This document shows, piece by piece, positions 1 through 6,776 of a stretch of DNA of 10,913 nucleotides. Where the stretch lies: NCBI GenBank assembly GCA_027306955.1, contig DAHUXX010000103.1, positions 1-10,913 of the forward strand, in the 5' to 3' direction. The notes beneath the pieces are model-generated. The model was not told where the DNA came from and did no database searches. It saw only the letters and a program-made list of their open reading frames with translations. Source of the stretch: Acetobacteraceae bacterium. GTDB lineage: Bacteria > Pseudomonadota > Alphaproteobacteria > Acetobacterales > Acetobacteraceae. A program made the position numbers and the translations under genes. The number at the start of each line of letters is the position of its first letter. Positions within the stretch are counted from its first letter, which is position 1.

Positions 1-1
1 G

Positions 2-250
2 GCGGCGCTGATGACGGCGCTCGATCTCGTCATCACCACCTGCACCTCGGTCGCCAACCTCGCCGGCGCCCTGGGCCTGCCCGCCTGGGTGCTGCTGCAA
101 ATCGCCCCTGACCACCGCTGGCTGCTCGGCGCCGACCGCTCGCCCTGGTACCCGACCCTGGGTCTGTGGCGGCAGCGCGCGCGCGGCGACTGGGCAGAGG
201 CGGTGGATCGCGTCGCCACCGCGCTCGCGCGACGGGTCGCCGGCGCATGA
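2..250 (+). CDS. C-terminal end of a glycosyltransferase-like protein (partial, 5' end outside window)
   Basis: The open frame runs in from the left edge (reading from base 2) to a TGA at 248-250, giving about 82 residues of C-terminus. The segment 'TSVANLAGALGLPAWVLL' followed by 'RWLLG', 'SPWYPT' and a final amphipathic helix is the pattern at the end of GT-B fold proteins related to the heptosyltransferase family (GT9). In alphaproteobacteria this pattern is often found fused behind TPR repeats. There it forms part of the nucleotide-sugar pocket of the C-terminal Rossmann lobe. The donor, acceptor and N-terminal domains cannot be seen. The internal ATG at 11 is not the start, because the coding frame continues upstream of it. 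The stop overlaps the next start (ATGA), so the two genes are probably co-transcribed. The family call is from recognised motifs only. Confidence 0.7.
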   Translation, partial: AALMTALDLVITTCTSVANLAGALGLPAWVLLQIAPDHRWLLGADRSPWYPTLGLWRQRARGDWAEAVDRVATALARRVAGA

Positions 251-1098
251 GCGCGCCCTATGCCGGGCTCGCGGTGCTTTGCATGATCTGGGGCCTGTCC
301 ATCCCGGCCACCAAACTCGGCGTGATGGCTATGCCGCCGATGTTGCTGGCGACCCTGCGCTACGCGTCGGCCGCTCCCTTTTTCGCGGTCCTCGCCTGGC
401 ACGGCCCGCGGCCCTCGGCGCGCGACCTCACCCGCCTGGCCGTCCTCGGTATCCTGGGCATCGACGTCGGGCAGGTGGCGCAGGTCCTGGGCGTGGCACG
501 CACCTCCGCCTCAGTCGCGACTGTGCTGTCCGCCACAATCCCGATCCTTGTTGCCGTGCTCGCGGCGTGGCGGCTGCGCCAGGCGCTGCGGGCGGTCCAC
601 GTCGTCGGCCTGCTCATGGCGGCGAGCGGTGTCGGGGTCATAGCCTTCGCCCATGACAGCCGCGGGGGCACGGGATTTGCTGGCGTTGCGCTGATGCTGG
701 TCTCGGCCGTTGCCATCGCCATCTATTACGTGCTCGCCGCCGAGATGACCGGGTGCCTTCCGGCCGCCAGTATTGCGGCCTGGAGCTCCCTGTTTGGAAC
801 CATTCCCCTGGTGGTGGCGATGCCGTGGATGGGCGCGGCCACGCCAACCGCCGTGGGCGCCGCCTCGGTGCTCTATCTTGGCCTGCTGGTCACGGTCGCC
901 GGGGTGTGGATCTGGTTCGTCGTGCTACGCCACGTGCCGGCGCGGATCGCGGCCGCGACGCAATATATCCAGCCAGTGATCGGCGTCGTTGCCTCGGCGC
1001 TGCTGCTCGGCGACCAGCTGGCGACGGGGTTCTACGCGGGGGCCGTGCTGGTGCTCGGCGGCATCGCGCTGGTGGCCCGGCGGGGCCGGACGGGATGA
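247..1098 (+). CDS. EamA/DMT-superfamily transporter
   Basis: A 283-residue, strongly hydrophobic protein of the drug/metabolite transporter superfamily, expected to have ten membrane helices made of two EamA repeats. The N-terminus has the repeat signature: a Trp-Gly pair in the first helix, then 'ATKLG' and 'LLATLRY'. The second repeat begins near 'YYVLAAEMTG' and ends with 'QPVIGVVASALLLGDQL', the usual last-helix pair. Length is normal for the family (about 280-300). I chose the ATG at 247, which overlaps the upstream stop as ATGA, over in-frame codons further upstream, because the family N-terminus begins directly after it and the upstream extension is Arg-rich and non-membrane. Substrates in this superfamily range from amino acids to nucleotide sugars and drugs, and the sequence does not decide which. 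Coupling to a glycosyltransferase gene does not by itself imply a shared pathway. Confidence 0.88.
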   Translation: MSAPYAGLAVLCMIWGLSIPATKLGVMAMPPMLLATLRYASAAPFFAVLAWHGPRPSARDLTRLAVLGILGIDVGQVAQVLGVARTSASVATVLSATIPILVAVLAAWRLRQALRAVHVVGLLMAASGVGVIAFAHDSRGGTGFAGVALMLVSAVAIAIYYVLAAEMTGCLPAASIAAWSSLFGTIPLVVAMPWMGAATPTAVGAASVLYLGLLVTVAGVWIWFVVLRHVPARIAAATQYIQPVIGVVASALLLGDQLATGFYAGAVLVLGGIALVARRGRTG

Positions 1099-1152
1099 GG
1101 GGATGCGGCGACGGCACGGACCGCCTCAGGCCCTTGACGGGCCCACGCCGTC

Positions 1153-1175
1153 ATGCAATTGCGAGTTATTTGCAT
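1153..1175. promoter_or_regulatory. Candidate Fur/Mur-family (metal-responsive) operator upstream of the NRAMP gene
   Basis: A 23-bp element with perfect 6-bp arms, ATGCAA (1153-1158) and TTGCAT (1170-1175), separated by 11 bp. Inside it lies a further TGC repeat (TGCGA at 1160-1164), giving a composite of overlapping TGCAA/TTGCA half-sites. It is the only AT-rich patch in the 94-bp gap. A TTGACG hexamer at 1134-1139 could be a -35 box. A -10 box at normal spacing would fall inside the repeat, so a bound protein would block transcription. Alphaproteobacterial Fur/Mur-type regulators are known to use TGCAA-like repeats at mntH-type genes. Which regulator acts here is inference; MntR or an unrelated factor is possible. 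Confidence 0.5.
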
Positions 1176-1192
1176 TTAAGGCGAGACTGACG

Positions 1193-2452
1193 ATGTCGCC
1201 CACCTCTGGCGCGATGCGCGCCGCGGTCCTGCGCACGAGGCTGCGCCAGGCTGCGGCGATCATGGGGCCGGGTATCGTGGTCATGCTCGCCGACACCGAT
1301 GTCGGCAGTATCATCACCGCGGGGCAGAGCGGGGTGCAGTTCGGTTACCGGTTGTTGCTGCAGCAGTTTTTGCTGGTCCCCATCCTCTACATGGTGCAGG
1401 AGCTGACCGTGCGCCTCGGCATCGCGACCGGGCGCGGCCACGGCGAACTGATCCGCGAGCATTTCGGCGGCGCATGGGCGTGGATCTCGGTCAGTGGTCT
1501 CGCGATCGCCTCCATCGGCGCACTCCTCTCCGAACTCTCCGGCATTGCTGGCGTGGGTGAACTCGCGGGCGTGCCGCGCGCCTGGAGCCTGGCGCTCGCC
1601 GCGCTGGCCCTCCTCGGCGTCGCGCTGACCGGCTCCTACCGCCGCGCCGAGCGGGTGGCGATCGCGGTTGGCCTGTTCGAGCTGGCGTTTCTGTTCGTGG
1701 CCTGGGTCGCGCATCCCGGCGTCGGCACGATGCTGCGCGAGGCATTCGACATTCCGTTACAAGATCGAGACTATCTCTATCTCTCGGCCGCCAATATCGG
1801 CGCCGTGATCATGCCGTGGATGGTCTTCTACCAGCAATCCGCAGTGGCGGAAAAACGGCTGCGCCCGGAGGATCTGCCCGCGGCGCGGCTGGACACGGCG
1901 GCGGGTTCGGCGATCACGCAGATCGTGATGGCGGCGGTGCTGATCGCCTGCGCCGCGACCATCGGCCGCAAGGACAGCCACGCCGCGCTCGAGACGGTGG
2001 GCGCCCTGAGCGGCGCGCTGACCCCGTTCCTCGGCCCGCTCGCCGGGCGGCTCGTGTTCGGCGCCGGCGTGCTTGGCGCGGCAATGGTCGCCGCCATCGT
2101 CGTCTCGCTTGCCCTGGCCTGGGGCCTGGGCGAGGTCGCCGGGTTCCACCACTCGCTGGAACTGCACCCGCTGCGCGCGCGCTGGTTCTATGCCGCCTAC
2201 GCGCTCGCCGTGATCGCAACCGCGGTGCTGGTCTGGGCCTGGCCGGACCTCGTTGCGCTTAACATCGGCATCCAGGTGATGAACGCGCTGCTATTACCGC
2301 TCGTGCTCGGCTTCCTGATCGCACTCGCGGTCCGCAGCCTGCCGCCCGGCTTCCGCCCCTCGCGCCCCTATCTTGCGGTTGTCATGGCGGTGTCGGCGCT
2401 GACCTGCGCGCTCGGCGTCTTCGGCGCGGTGACGGGAGCGGGCCTGGTCTGA
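1193..2452 (+). CDS. NRAMP (SLC11)-family divalent metal transporter with variant motifs
   Basis: A 419-residue inner-membrane protein of the NRAMP family, which imports divalent metals (usually Mn2+ or Fe2+) with protons. 'GPGIVVML' (25-32) and the following D36-V-G-S39 align with the helix-1 'GPG...DPGN' signature, and 'LGIATG' aligns with helix 3. Helix 6 reads 'GAVIMPW' (203-209), where the family normally has MPH. The metal-ligand Asp and Met are therefore kept, while the Asn is Ser and the His is Trp. Length is typical. I chose ATG 1193 because AAGGCGAG (1178-1185) is a good ribosome site 7 nt upstream and the conserved region starts shortly afterwards; the longer in-frame extension would cross the operator and overlap the DMT gene. 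The metal is uncertain: Mn is favoured by the operator, while the motif changes leave room for another ion such as Mg. Confidence 0.85.
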   Translation: MSPTSGAMRAAVLRTRLRQAAAIMGPGIVVMLADTDVGSIITAGQSGVQFGYRLLLQQFLLVPILYMVQELTVRLGIATGRGHGELIREHFGGAWAWISVSGLAIASIGALLSELSGIAGVGELAGVPRAWSLALAALALLGVALTGSYRRAERVAIAVGLFELAFLFVAWVAHPGVGTMLREAFDIPLQDRDYLYLSAANIGAVIMPWMVFYQQSAVAEKRLRPEDLPAARLDTAAGSAITQIVMAAVLIACAATIGRKDSHAALETVGALSGALTPFLGPLAGRLVFGAGVLGAAMVAAIVVSLALAWGLGEVAGFHHSLELHPLRARWFYAAYALAVIATAVLVWAWPDLVALNIGIQVMNALLLPLVLGFLIALAVRSLPPGFRPSRPYLAVVMAVSALTCALGVFGAVTGAGLV

Positions 2453-2483
2453 GGCATCACGCTTTGCGTCAGGCGCTCGCCGG

Positions 2484-2489
2484 CATAAT
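2484..2489 (+). promoter_or_regulatory. Possible -10 box (CATAAT) for the importer operon
   Basis: CATAAT matches five of six positions of the sigma-70 -10 consensus. It lies 30 bp before the chosen start of the solute-binding gene, within the 67-bp gap after the NRAMP stop. No good -35 hexamer sits at the expected distance; the nearest candidate, TTGCGT at 2464-2469, is only 14 bp away. The operon may instead be read through from the NRAMP promoter. This is a weak call on motif and position only. Confidence 0.25.
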
Positions 2490-2519
2490 GTCGCGCCCGG
2501 TTCAATGGGGGAAAAACCG

Positions 2520-4013
2520 ATGCCGATCCGATTCCGTCTCGCCGCACTCGCCGTTGCCATGCCGATCGCGGCCCACGCCGCGGCACCCGGTGTGCTGCAG
2601 GTAGGCGTCGACCAGTCTCCCGCCGGGCTCGACCCGCACAAGGCAACCGCCTTCTCATCGGTGCTGGTCGACAGCGCAATCTACGAGGGGCTGACCGCGA
2701 TCAACGCCAGGCTCCAGGTGGTCCCGGCGCTGGCCGCGTCCTGGACCCTCGCTTCGGACCGCAAAACCTATGATTTCCACTTGCGTCCCGGCGCCGTATT
2801 CCATGACGGCACGCCCGTCACGCCGCAGGCGGTGATCGCCAACATCGAGCGCGTTACCGACCCGAAGACGGCCTCGCCCTACGCCTCGCGCTTCACCGAC
2901 ATCGCCTCGATGACCGCGACCGGTAAGGACACGCTGCGCATCGTGCTGAAGACGCCCTCGGCCCCCTTCCTCGCCCAGCTCGCCGGTCTCGCGATCGCCT
3001 CCCCGGCCGGCTTCGCCGATCTGGCGCGCAAGCCGGATGGCACTGGCCCCTTCGCCTTCAAGCAATGGATCCCGGACACCTCGATCGCGCTGGTCGCCAA
3101 TCCGCATTACTGGGCGGCCGGTCTGCCGCACCTCGCGGGCGTCACCTTCGACATCGTGCCGGATGCCGCAACGCGCCAGCTTGGCCTGGCCGGCGGCACG
3201 TATGAGATGCTGCCGAACATCGACGCCGCCACCGCGACCGCGCTCACCGGCAAGCCGCACGTGAAGCTGGTCCAGACGCAGGACCTCGCCTACAGCCTGA
3301 TCGGAATGAACGTCTCGCGACCGCCCTTCAACAATCCCAAGGTGCGCGAGGCACTCAACATGAGCCTCGATCGTGAGCAGATCGTCCAGGCCGCCTATTT
3401 CGGCCGCGGCGTGCCCGGCGGCCCGCTCTCCCCGGCGCTCGCCACCTGGGCGCTGCCGACCAGCGCCTTCCCCTGCTACCGGCCGGACGCGGCGGGCGCG
3501 CAGAAGCTGCTCGCCGAGGCCGGCGTGAAGGGCAAGCTGCCCGTGACCCTCAAGGTGCTGGGCAGCCTGCAGCAGGTGGTTGACATCGCACAGGTGGCCC
3601 AGGCCGAGCTCGACAAGGCCGGCTTCGACGTCAAGCTCGACGTCGAGACGCTGCCCGCATTCGTGAAGGACTGGCGGGCGAGCAATTTCGAGGGCTTCGT
3701 CTCGCTCAATGGCGGCGGCATCGATCCCGACGACTACTTCGGCCGCACCTACCAGACCGGCGGTGCGACCAACGTGTTCAAATACTCCAACCCCGCCGTC
3801 GACAAGCTCCTGAGCGAGGCACGCAGCGAGCCCAGCCTGGCCCAACGCAAGGCCGCGTATGATACCGTGCAAAAAGAACTCGCCTGCACCGGCCCGGTCG
3901 CCACCATCGCGTACGGCACGCTCTACACGGCGGTGCGCGACACTGTGCACGGCTTCGCGCCCTCTGCGACGCGTTCGCTCTGGGGCCTCAGGGACGTGAC
4001 GCTTTCGAAGTAA
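2520..4013 (+). CDS. ABC transporter periplasmic solute-binding protein, SBP_bac_5 family (peptide/oligosaccharide type)
   Basis: A 497-residue extracytoplasmic receptor for a Dpp/Opp-type ABC importer. Residues 1-20 form a signal peptide ending in A-H-A, with no lipobox Cys, so the protein is soluble in the periplasm. Family marks follow in order: 'LDPHKA' (38-43), 'YEGL' (55-58), 'PALAASW' (69-75), 'FHDGTPVTPQAV' (94-105), the GTGPF motif, and 'VREALNMSLDR'. Its only two cysteines, C319 and C456, could form a disulfide. I chose ATG 2520 rather than ATG 2505 because GGGGGA (2507-2512) is a ribosome site 7 nt before it and the signal peptide then begins directly with 'MPIRFR'. Its stop shares one base with the next start (TAATG). 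Members bind peptides, nickel, opines or oligosaccharides, and sequence alone does not say which. Confidence 0.9.
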   Translation: MPIRFRLAALAVAMPIAAHAAAPGVLQVGVDQSPAGLDPHKATAFSSVLVDSAIYEGLTAINARLQVVPALAASWTLASDRKTYDFHLRPGAVFHDGTPVTPQAVIANIERVTDPKTASPYASRFTDIASMTATGKDTLRIVLKTPSAPFLAQLAGLAIASPAGFADLARKPDGTGPFAFKQWIPDTSIALVANPHYWAAGLPHLAGVTFDIVPDAATRQLGLAGGTYEMLPNIDAATATALTGKPHVKLVQTQDLAYSLIGMNVSRPPFNNPKVREALNMSLDREQIVQAAYFGRGVPGGPLSPALATWALPTSAFPCYRPDAAGAQKLLAEAGVKGKLPVTLKVLGSLQQVVDIAQVAQAELDKAGFDVKLDVETLPAFVKDWRASNFEGFVSLNGGGIDPDDYFGRTYQTGGATNVFKYSNPAVDKLLSEARSEPSLAQRKAAYDTVQKELACTGPVATIAYGTLYTAVRDTVHGFAPSATRSLWGLRDVTLSK

Positions 4014-4960
4014 TGGCGTCTATCCTTCTGCGCCGCCTGGCCCAGCTCCTGCTGGTGCTGGTCGGGGTCTCGGTGCTCGCCTTCCTGATCGTGCACCTGG
4101 TTCCCGGCGACGCGGCGCAGATCCAGCTCGGCGCCACCGACGCGAGCCCCGCGAAGCTGGCGATGGTGCGCCACGAAATGGGGCTCGACCGGCCGCTGCC
4201 GGTGCAGTACGCGATCTGGCTCGGCCGCGTGCTGCACGGCAATTTTGGCGTCAGCCTCGATACCGGCCGCCCGGTGCTCGCGGAGATCGCAGATCGCGCG
4301 CCGGTGACCGTGGAACTCACCCTGGCCGGCCTGCTGCTGGCGATCGTGCTGGCGGTGCCGGCGGGCTGCGCCATGGCCGCGTTGCGCGGCAGCACGGCGG
4401 ACATCGTGGTTCGCCTGGTCTCCGTGATCGGGCTCACCATGCCCTCCTTCTGGCTCGGCACGATGCTGCTCTACGGCGCCTCGGCGACGCTGCCGTCGCT
4501 TGCCGTGGTGGGCTGGGTGCCATTCAGCCAGGATCCGCTCGCCAATCTCAGCCGACTCGTCCTGCCCACGATCGCGCTTGCGCTGCCGGTCCTGGCGGCA
4601 CTCGCCCGCATCCTGCGCGCCGCACTCATCGAGGCGCTGAATCAGGATTATGTGCGCACGGCGCGTGCGAAAGGCCTGCCGCCCTGGCTGGTGCTGGCGC
4701 GCCACGCTCTGGCCAACGCGCTGATCCCGTTCATGACGGCGGCTGGAATTCTTGCCGGCTACCTGTTCGGCGGCTCGGTCGTGGTCGAGCAGGTCTTCGC
4801 GCTTCCCGGCCTCGGCCGGCTCATGGTCGGCGCCATCGAGGCGCGCGACTATCCCTTGGTGCAGGCGGCGATCCTGCTCGCGACGGCGATCTTCGTCGTG
4901 GTCAACTTCCTCGTCGACATGCTCGTGATGGCCGCCGACCCGCGCGCGAGCGCGGCATGA
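4013..4960 (+). CDS. ABC transporter permease, DppB/OppB type
   Basis: A 315-residue inner-membrane subunit of the importer, BPD_transp_1 family. It opens with the characteristic 'RRLAQLLLVLVGVSVLAFL' helix and 'HLVPGD' (28-33). It then has 'EMGLDRPLPVQY' (55-66) and 'GNFGVSL' (77-83), which mark the DppB-type N-terminal region. The cytoplasmic coupling (EAA) loop that docks on the ATPase is present around 206-240, with 'QDYVRTARAKGLP' at 211-223. No residues appear missing and the length is normal. It overlaps the binding-protein gene by one base and the next permease gene by four (ATGA), so translation is coupled. An intact EAA loop implies a working ATPase partner encoded elsewhere. Confidence 0.92.
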   Translation: MASILLRRLAQLLLVLVGVSVLAFLIVHLVPGDAAQIQLGATDASPAKLAMVRHEMGLDRPLPVQYAIWLGRVLHGNFGVSLDTGRPVLAEIADRAPVTVELTLAGLLLAIVLAVPAGCAMAALRGSTADIVVRLVSVIGLTMPSFWLGTMLLYGASATLPSLAVVGWVPFSQDPLANLSRLVLPTIALALPVLAALARILRAALIEALNQDYVRTARAKGLPPWLVLARHALANALIPFMTAAGILAGYLFGGSVVVEQVFALPGLGRLMVGAIEARDYPLVQAAILLATAIFVVVNFLVDMLVMAADPRASAA

Positions 4961-5769
4961 GCCGGAGGAATCCGCTGCTCGCGATCGGCATCGTTCTTGT
5001 CGTCGGCCAGGCTCTCGGCGCGCTCGCGCTGCCGTTGCTGCCCTACCGCCCGGACGCGCAGAACATCCTGGCGCGCTTCGCATCCCCCTCGCTCGCGCAC
5101 TGGATGGGCACCGACCAATTCGGCCGCGACATCCTCGCGCGCGTGCTGGCGGGCGAACGTGTGCTCTTCACCGTCTCCTTCCTCTCGGTCGCCGGCGCGC
5201 TCGCCACGGGCGGTTCGGTCGGTGTCGCCGCGGCGTGGATCGGGGGCGCCTTCGATACCGTCGCGATGCGGCTGATGGACGTTCTGTTCGCGTTCCCCAT
5301 CATCCTGCTGGCAATCGGCATCATCGCCATCATGGGCCCAGGCACGACAGGAACCGCTCTCGCCATCGCGGTGGTTTACACGCCGATCTTCGCGCGGGTG
5401 CTGCGTGCCCCAGCCCTGGTGCTGCGCGAAACCGATTACGTCGCCGCCTCGCGCGCGATCGGCGCCTCGCCCTGGCGCCTGCTGACCAGACATGTGGTGC
5501 CGAACCTCGCCCCGGTGATCCTGGTGCAGACCTCTCTCTCGCTTTCCACCGCGATCCTGGTGGAAGCCTCGCTGTCGTTCCTTGGCCTCGGCACCCAGCC
5601 GCCGGGAGCCTCGCTCGGGCGCATGCTGTCGGACGCGCGTTCCTTGCTGGCCTTCTCTCCATGGCCTGCTGTGTTCTCGGGGCTCGCGATCCTGCTCGCC
5701 GCCCTCGGCTGTAACCGGGTGGGCGACGGGCTGCAGGACCGGCTTGATCCCAGACTGAGGGCACGATGA
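4957..5769 (+). CDS. ABC transporter permease, DppC/OppC type
   Basis: A 270-residue second permease subunit that pairs with the preceding gene product. It has the DppC hallmark 'HWMGTDQFGRDIL' (48-60), then 'MRLMDVLFAFP' (104-114). The coupling loop reads 'ETDYVAASRAIGAS' (158-171), followed by 'HVVPNLAPVILV'. The helix near 'ASLSFLGLGTQPPG' is also typical. The N-terminus is short: the cytoplasmic extension many DppC proteins carry before helix 1 is nearly absent, and only 'MSRRNP' precedes the first helix. Starts and stops overlap the neighbours by four bases on both sides, so the protein is made from the same message as its partners. No DppD/DppF ATPase follows. Confidence 0.92.
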   Translation: MSRRNPLLAIGIVLVVGQALGALALPLLPYRPDAQNILARFASPSLAHWMGTDQFGRDILARVLAGERVLFTVSFLSVAGALATGGSVGVAAAWIGGAFDTVAMRLMDVLFAFPIILLAIGIIAIMGPGTTGTALAIAVVYTPIFARVLRAPALVLRETDYVAASRAIGASPWRLLTRHVVPNLAPVILVQTSLSLSTAILVEASLSFLGLGTQPPGASLGRMLSDARSLLAFSPWPAVFSGLAILLAALGCNRVGDGLQDRLDPRLRAR

Positions 5770-6770
5770 CGAGCCTGATGCGCGCTGAGACGCTGGAGGC
5801 GCCGGAAGCCGTGGCGCGCTGCCTCGCGGGGACGGATTTCGCGGCCCTTGGCGCGCGGCTGCGCGCCCTCGAACCGCCCTTCGTGCTGCTCTCCGCGCGC
5901 GGCAGCTCCGGCCATGCCGGCACTGCCCTGCGCTACGTGTTGGCGCAGGAGCTGGGCCTGGTCGCCGCCGCCGGCATGCCTTCCATCGCCTCGGTCTACG
6001 GCGTGCGTCAGAAGCTCAAGGGCGCGCTGTTCCTCGCCGTGAGTCAGTCCGGCAAGAGCCCGGACCTGATTGCCGAGGCGCGATCGGCGCGGGAGGGCGG
6101 CGCCTTCACCCTCGCCATCGTCAACGACGCCGCTTCGCCGCTCGCCGCCGCCTGCGAGGCAGTGCTCGACATCCACGCGGGCCCGGAACGAAGCGTTGCG
6201 GCCACCAAGACCGTGCTGGCGACGATCGCGGCCGGCCTCGCCTTGGTCGAGGCCTGGAGTGCGCGGCCGAGGCCGGGCCTGGCCCGGTTGCCCGAACGTC
6301 TGAGCGCCGCGGCAGGGCTCGACTGGTCGGCGCTGGAAGCCCTGCTGGCCATGGCGCAGCACCTCTTCGTCGTCGGCCGCGGCCCCGGCCTCGGCATCGC
6401 CGAGGAGGCAGGGCTGAAACTCGCCGAGACCTGCGGGCTGCCGGCGCTGGCCTTCAGCGCCGCGGAACTGGCACATGGGCCGCGCGCCCTGGCCGGCGCT
6501 GCCTTCCCGATTTTGGCGCTGCTGGTAGAAGATCCGGCGCTGGCGCCGGCGCGCGCCGTGCTGGAACCGCTCGCCGCGAGCGTGCCGATACTGTCGACCG
6601 CCGATCTCGCGGGTGCCCTGCGCCTGCCGTCGCTGCCGGCCGAGGATCCCCTCTGCGACCTCGCTGCCTTACTGCTCCGCTTCTACCTTGCGGCCGAGGC
6701 GGCCGCTCGCGCGCGTGGGCGCGACCCGGACCGCCCGCCGGGCCTTGCCAAGGTCACGCGAACCATCTGA
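5766..6770 (+). CDS. SIS-domain sugar-phosphate isomerase/deaminase (GlmS isomerase-like, NagB-II/AgaS type)
   Basis: A 334-residue cytoplasmic protein of two SIS domains, equivalent to the isomerase half of GlmS without the glutamine amidotransferase half. The first domain has 'ARGSSGHA' (44-51) and the phosphate-binding 'SQSGKSPD' (93-100), with 'GPERSVAATK' at 139-148. The second has 'GRGPG' (204-208), then 'LKLAETCG' with E221, 'ELAHGP' (234-239) and a C-terminal Lys in 'GLAKVTRTI' (K329). These match the catalytic Glu, His and Lys positions of the GlmS isomerase. 'SQSGxSPD' and 'SVAATK' resemble the deaminase branch (glucosamine-6-phosphate to fructose-6-phosphate) more than GlmS. ATGA overlap with the permease gene places it in the importer operon, suggesting it processes the imported sugar. 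A related aldose-ketose isomerase activity is possible. Confidence 0.8.
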   Translation: MTSLMRAETLEAPEAVARCLAGTDFAALGARLRALEPPFVLLSARGSSGHAGTALRYVLAQELGLVAAAGMPSIASVYGVRQKLKGALFLAVSQSGKSPDLIAEARSAREGGAFTLAIVNDAASPLAAACEAVLDIHAGPERSVAATKTVLATIAAGLALVEAWSARPRPGLARLPERLSAAAGLDWSALEALLAMAQHLFVVGRGPGLGIAEEAGLKLAETCGLPALAFSAAELAHGPRALAGAAFPILALLVEDPALAPARAVLEPLAASVPILSTADLAGALRLPSLPAEDPLCDLAALLLRFYLAAEAAARARGRDPDRPPGLAKVTRTI

Positions 6771-6776
6771 GTGCCC

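Noticed and set aside
1129..1143. GGCCC-TTGAC-GGGCC hairpin after the DMT gene as a terminator
   Set aside because: The stem is only five pairs and no T-run follows. The loop coincides with a -35-like TTGACG, so a promoter role is at least as likely.
1193..2452. Firm assignment as an NRAMP-related magnesium transporter
   Set aside because: The helix-1 Asn and helix-6 His are altered, but the transition-metal-favouring helix-6 Met is kept. The upstream element resembles a Mn/Fe operator, so the ion is left open.
2655..3950. 431-codon open frame on the minus strand, opposite the solute-binding protein gene
   Set aside because: It mirrors the third-position GC bias of the plus-strand gene. The translation is Arg/Gly/Glu-rich with no recognisable family, while the plus strand encodes a clear SBP_bac_5 protein.
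3923..5083. 386-codon minus-strand open frame opposite the permease genes
   Set aside because: Composition is low-complexity Arg/His/Gln/Glu, typical of the antisense of GC-rich membrane-protein genes. The sense strand carries both permeases with intact motifs.
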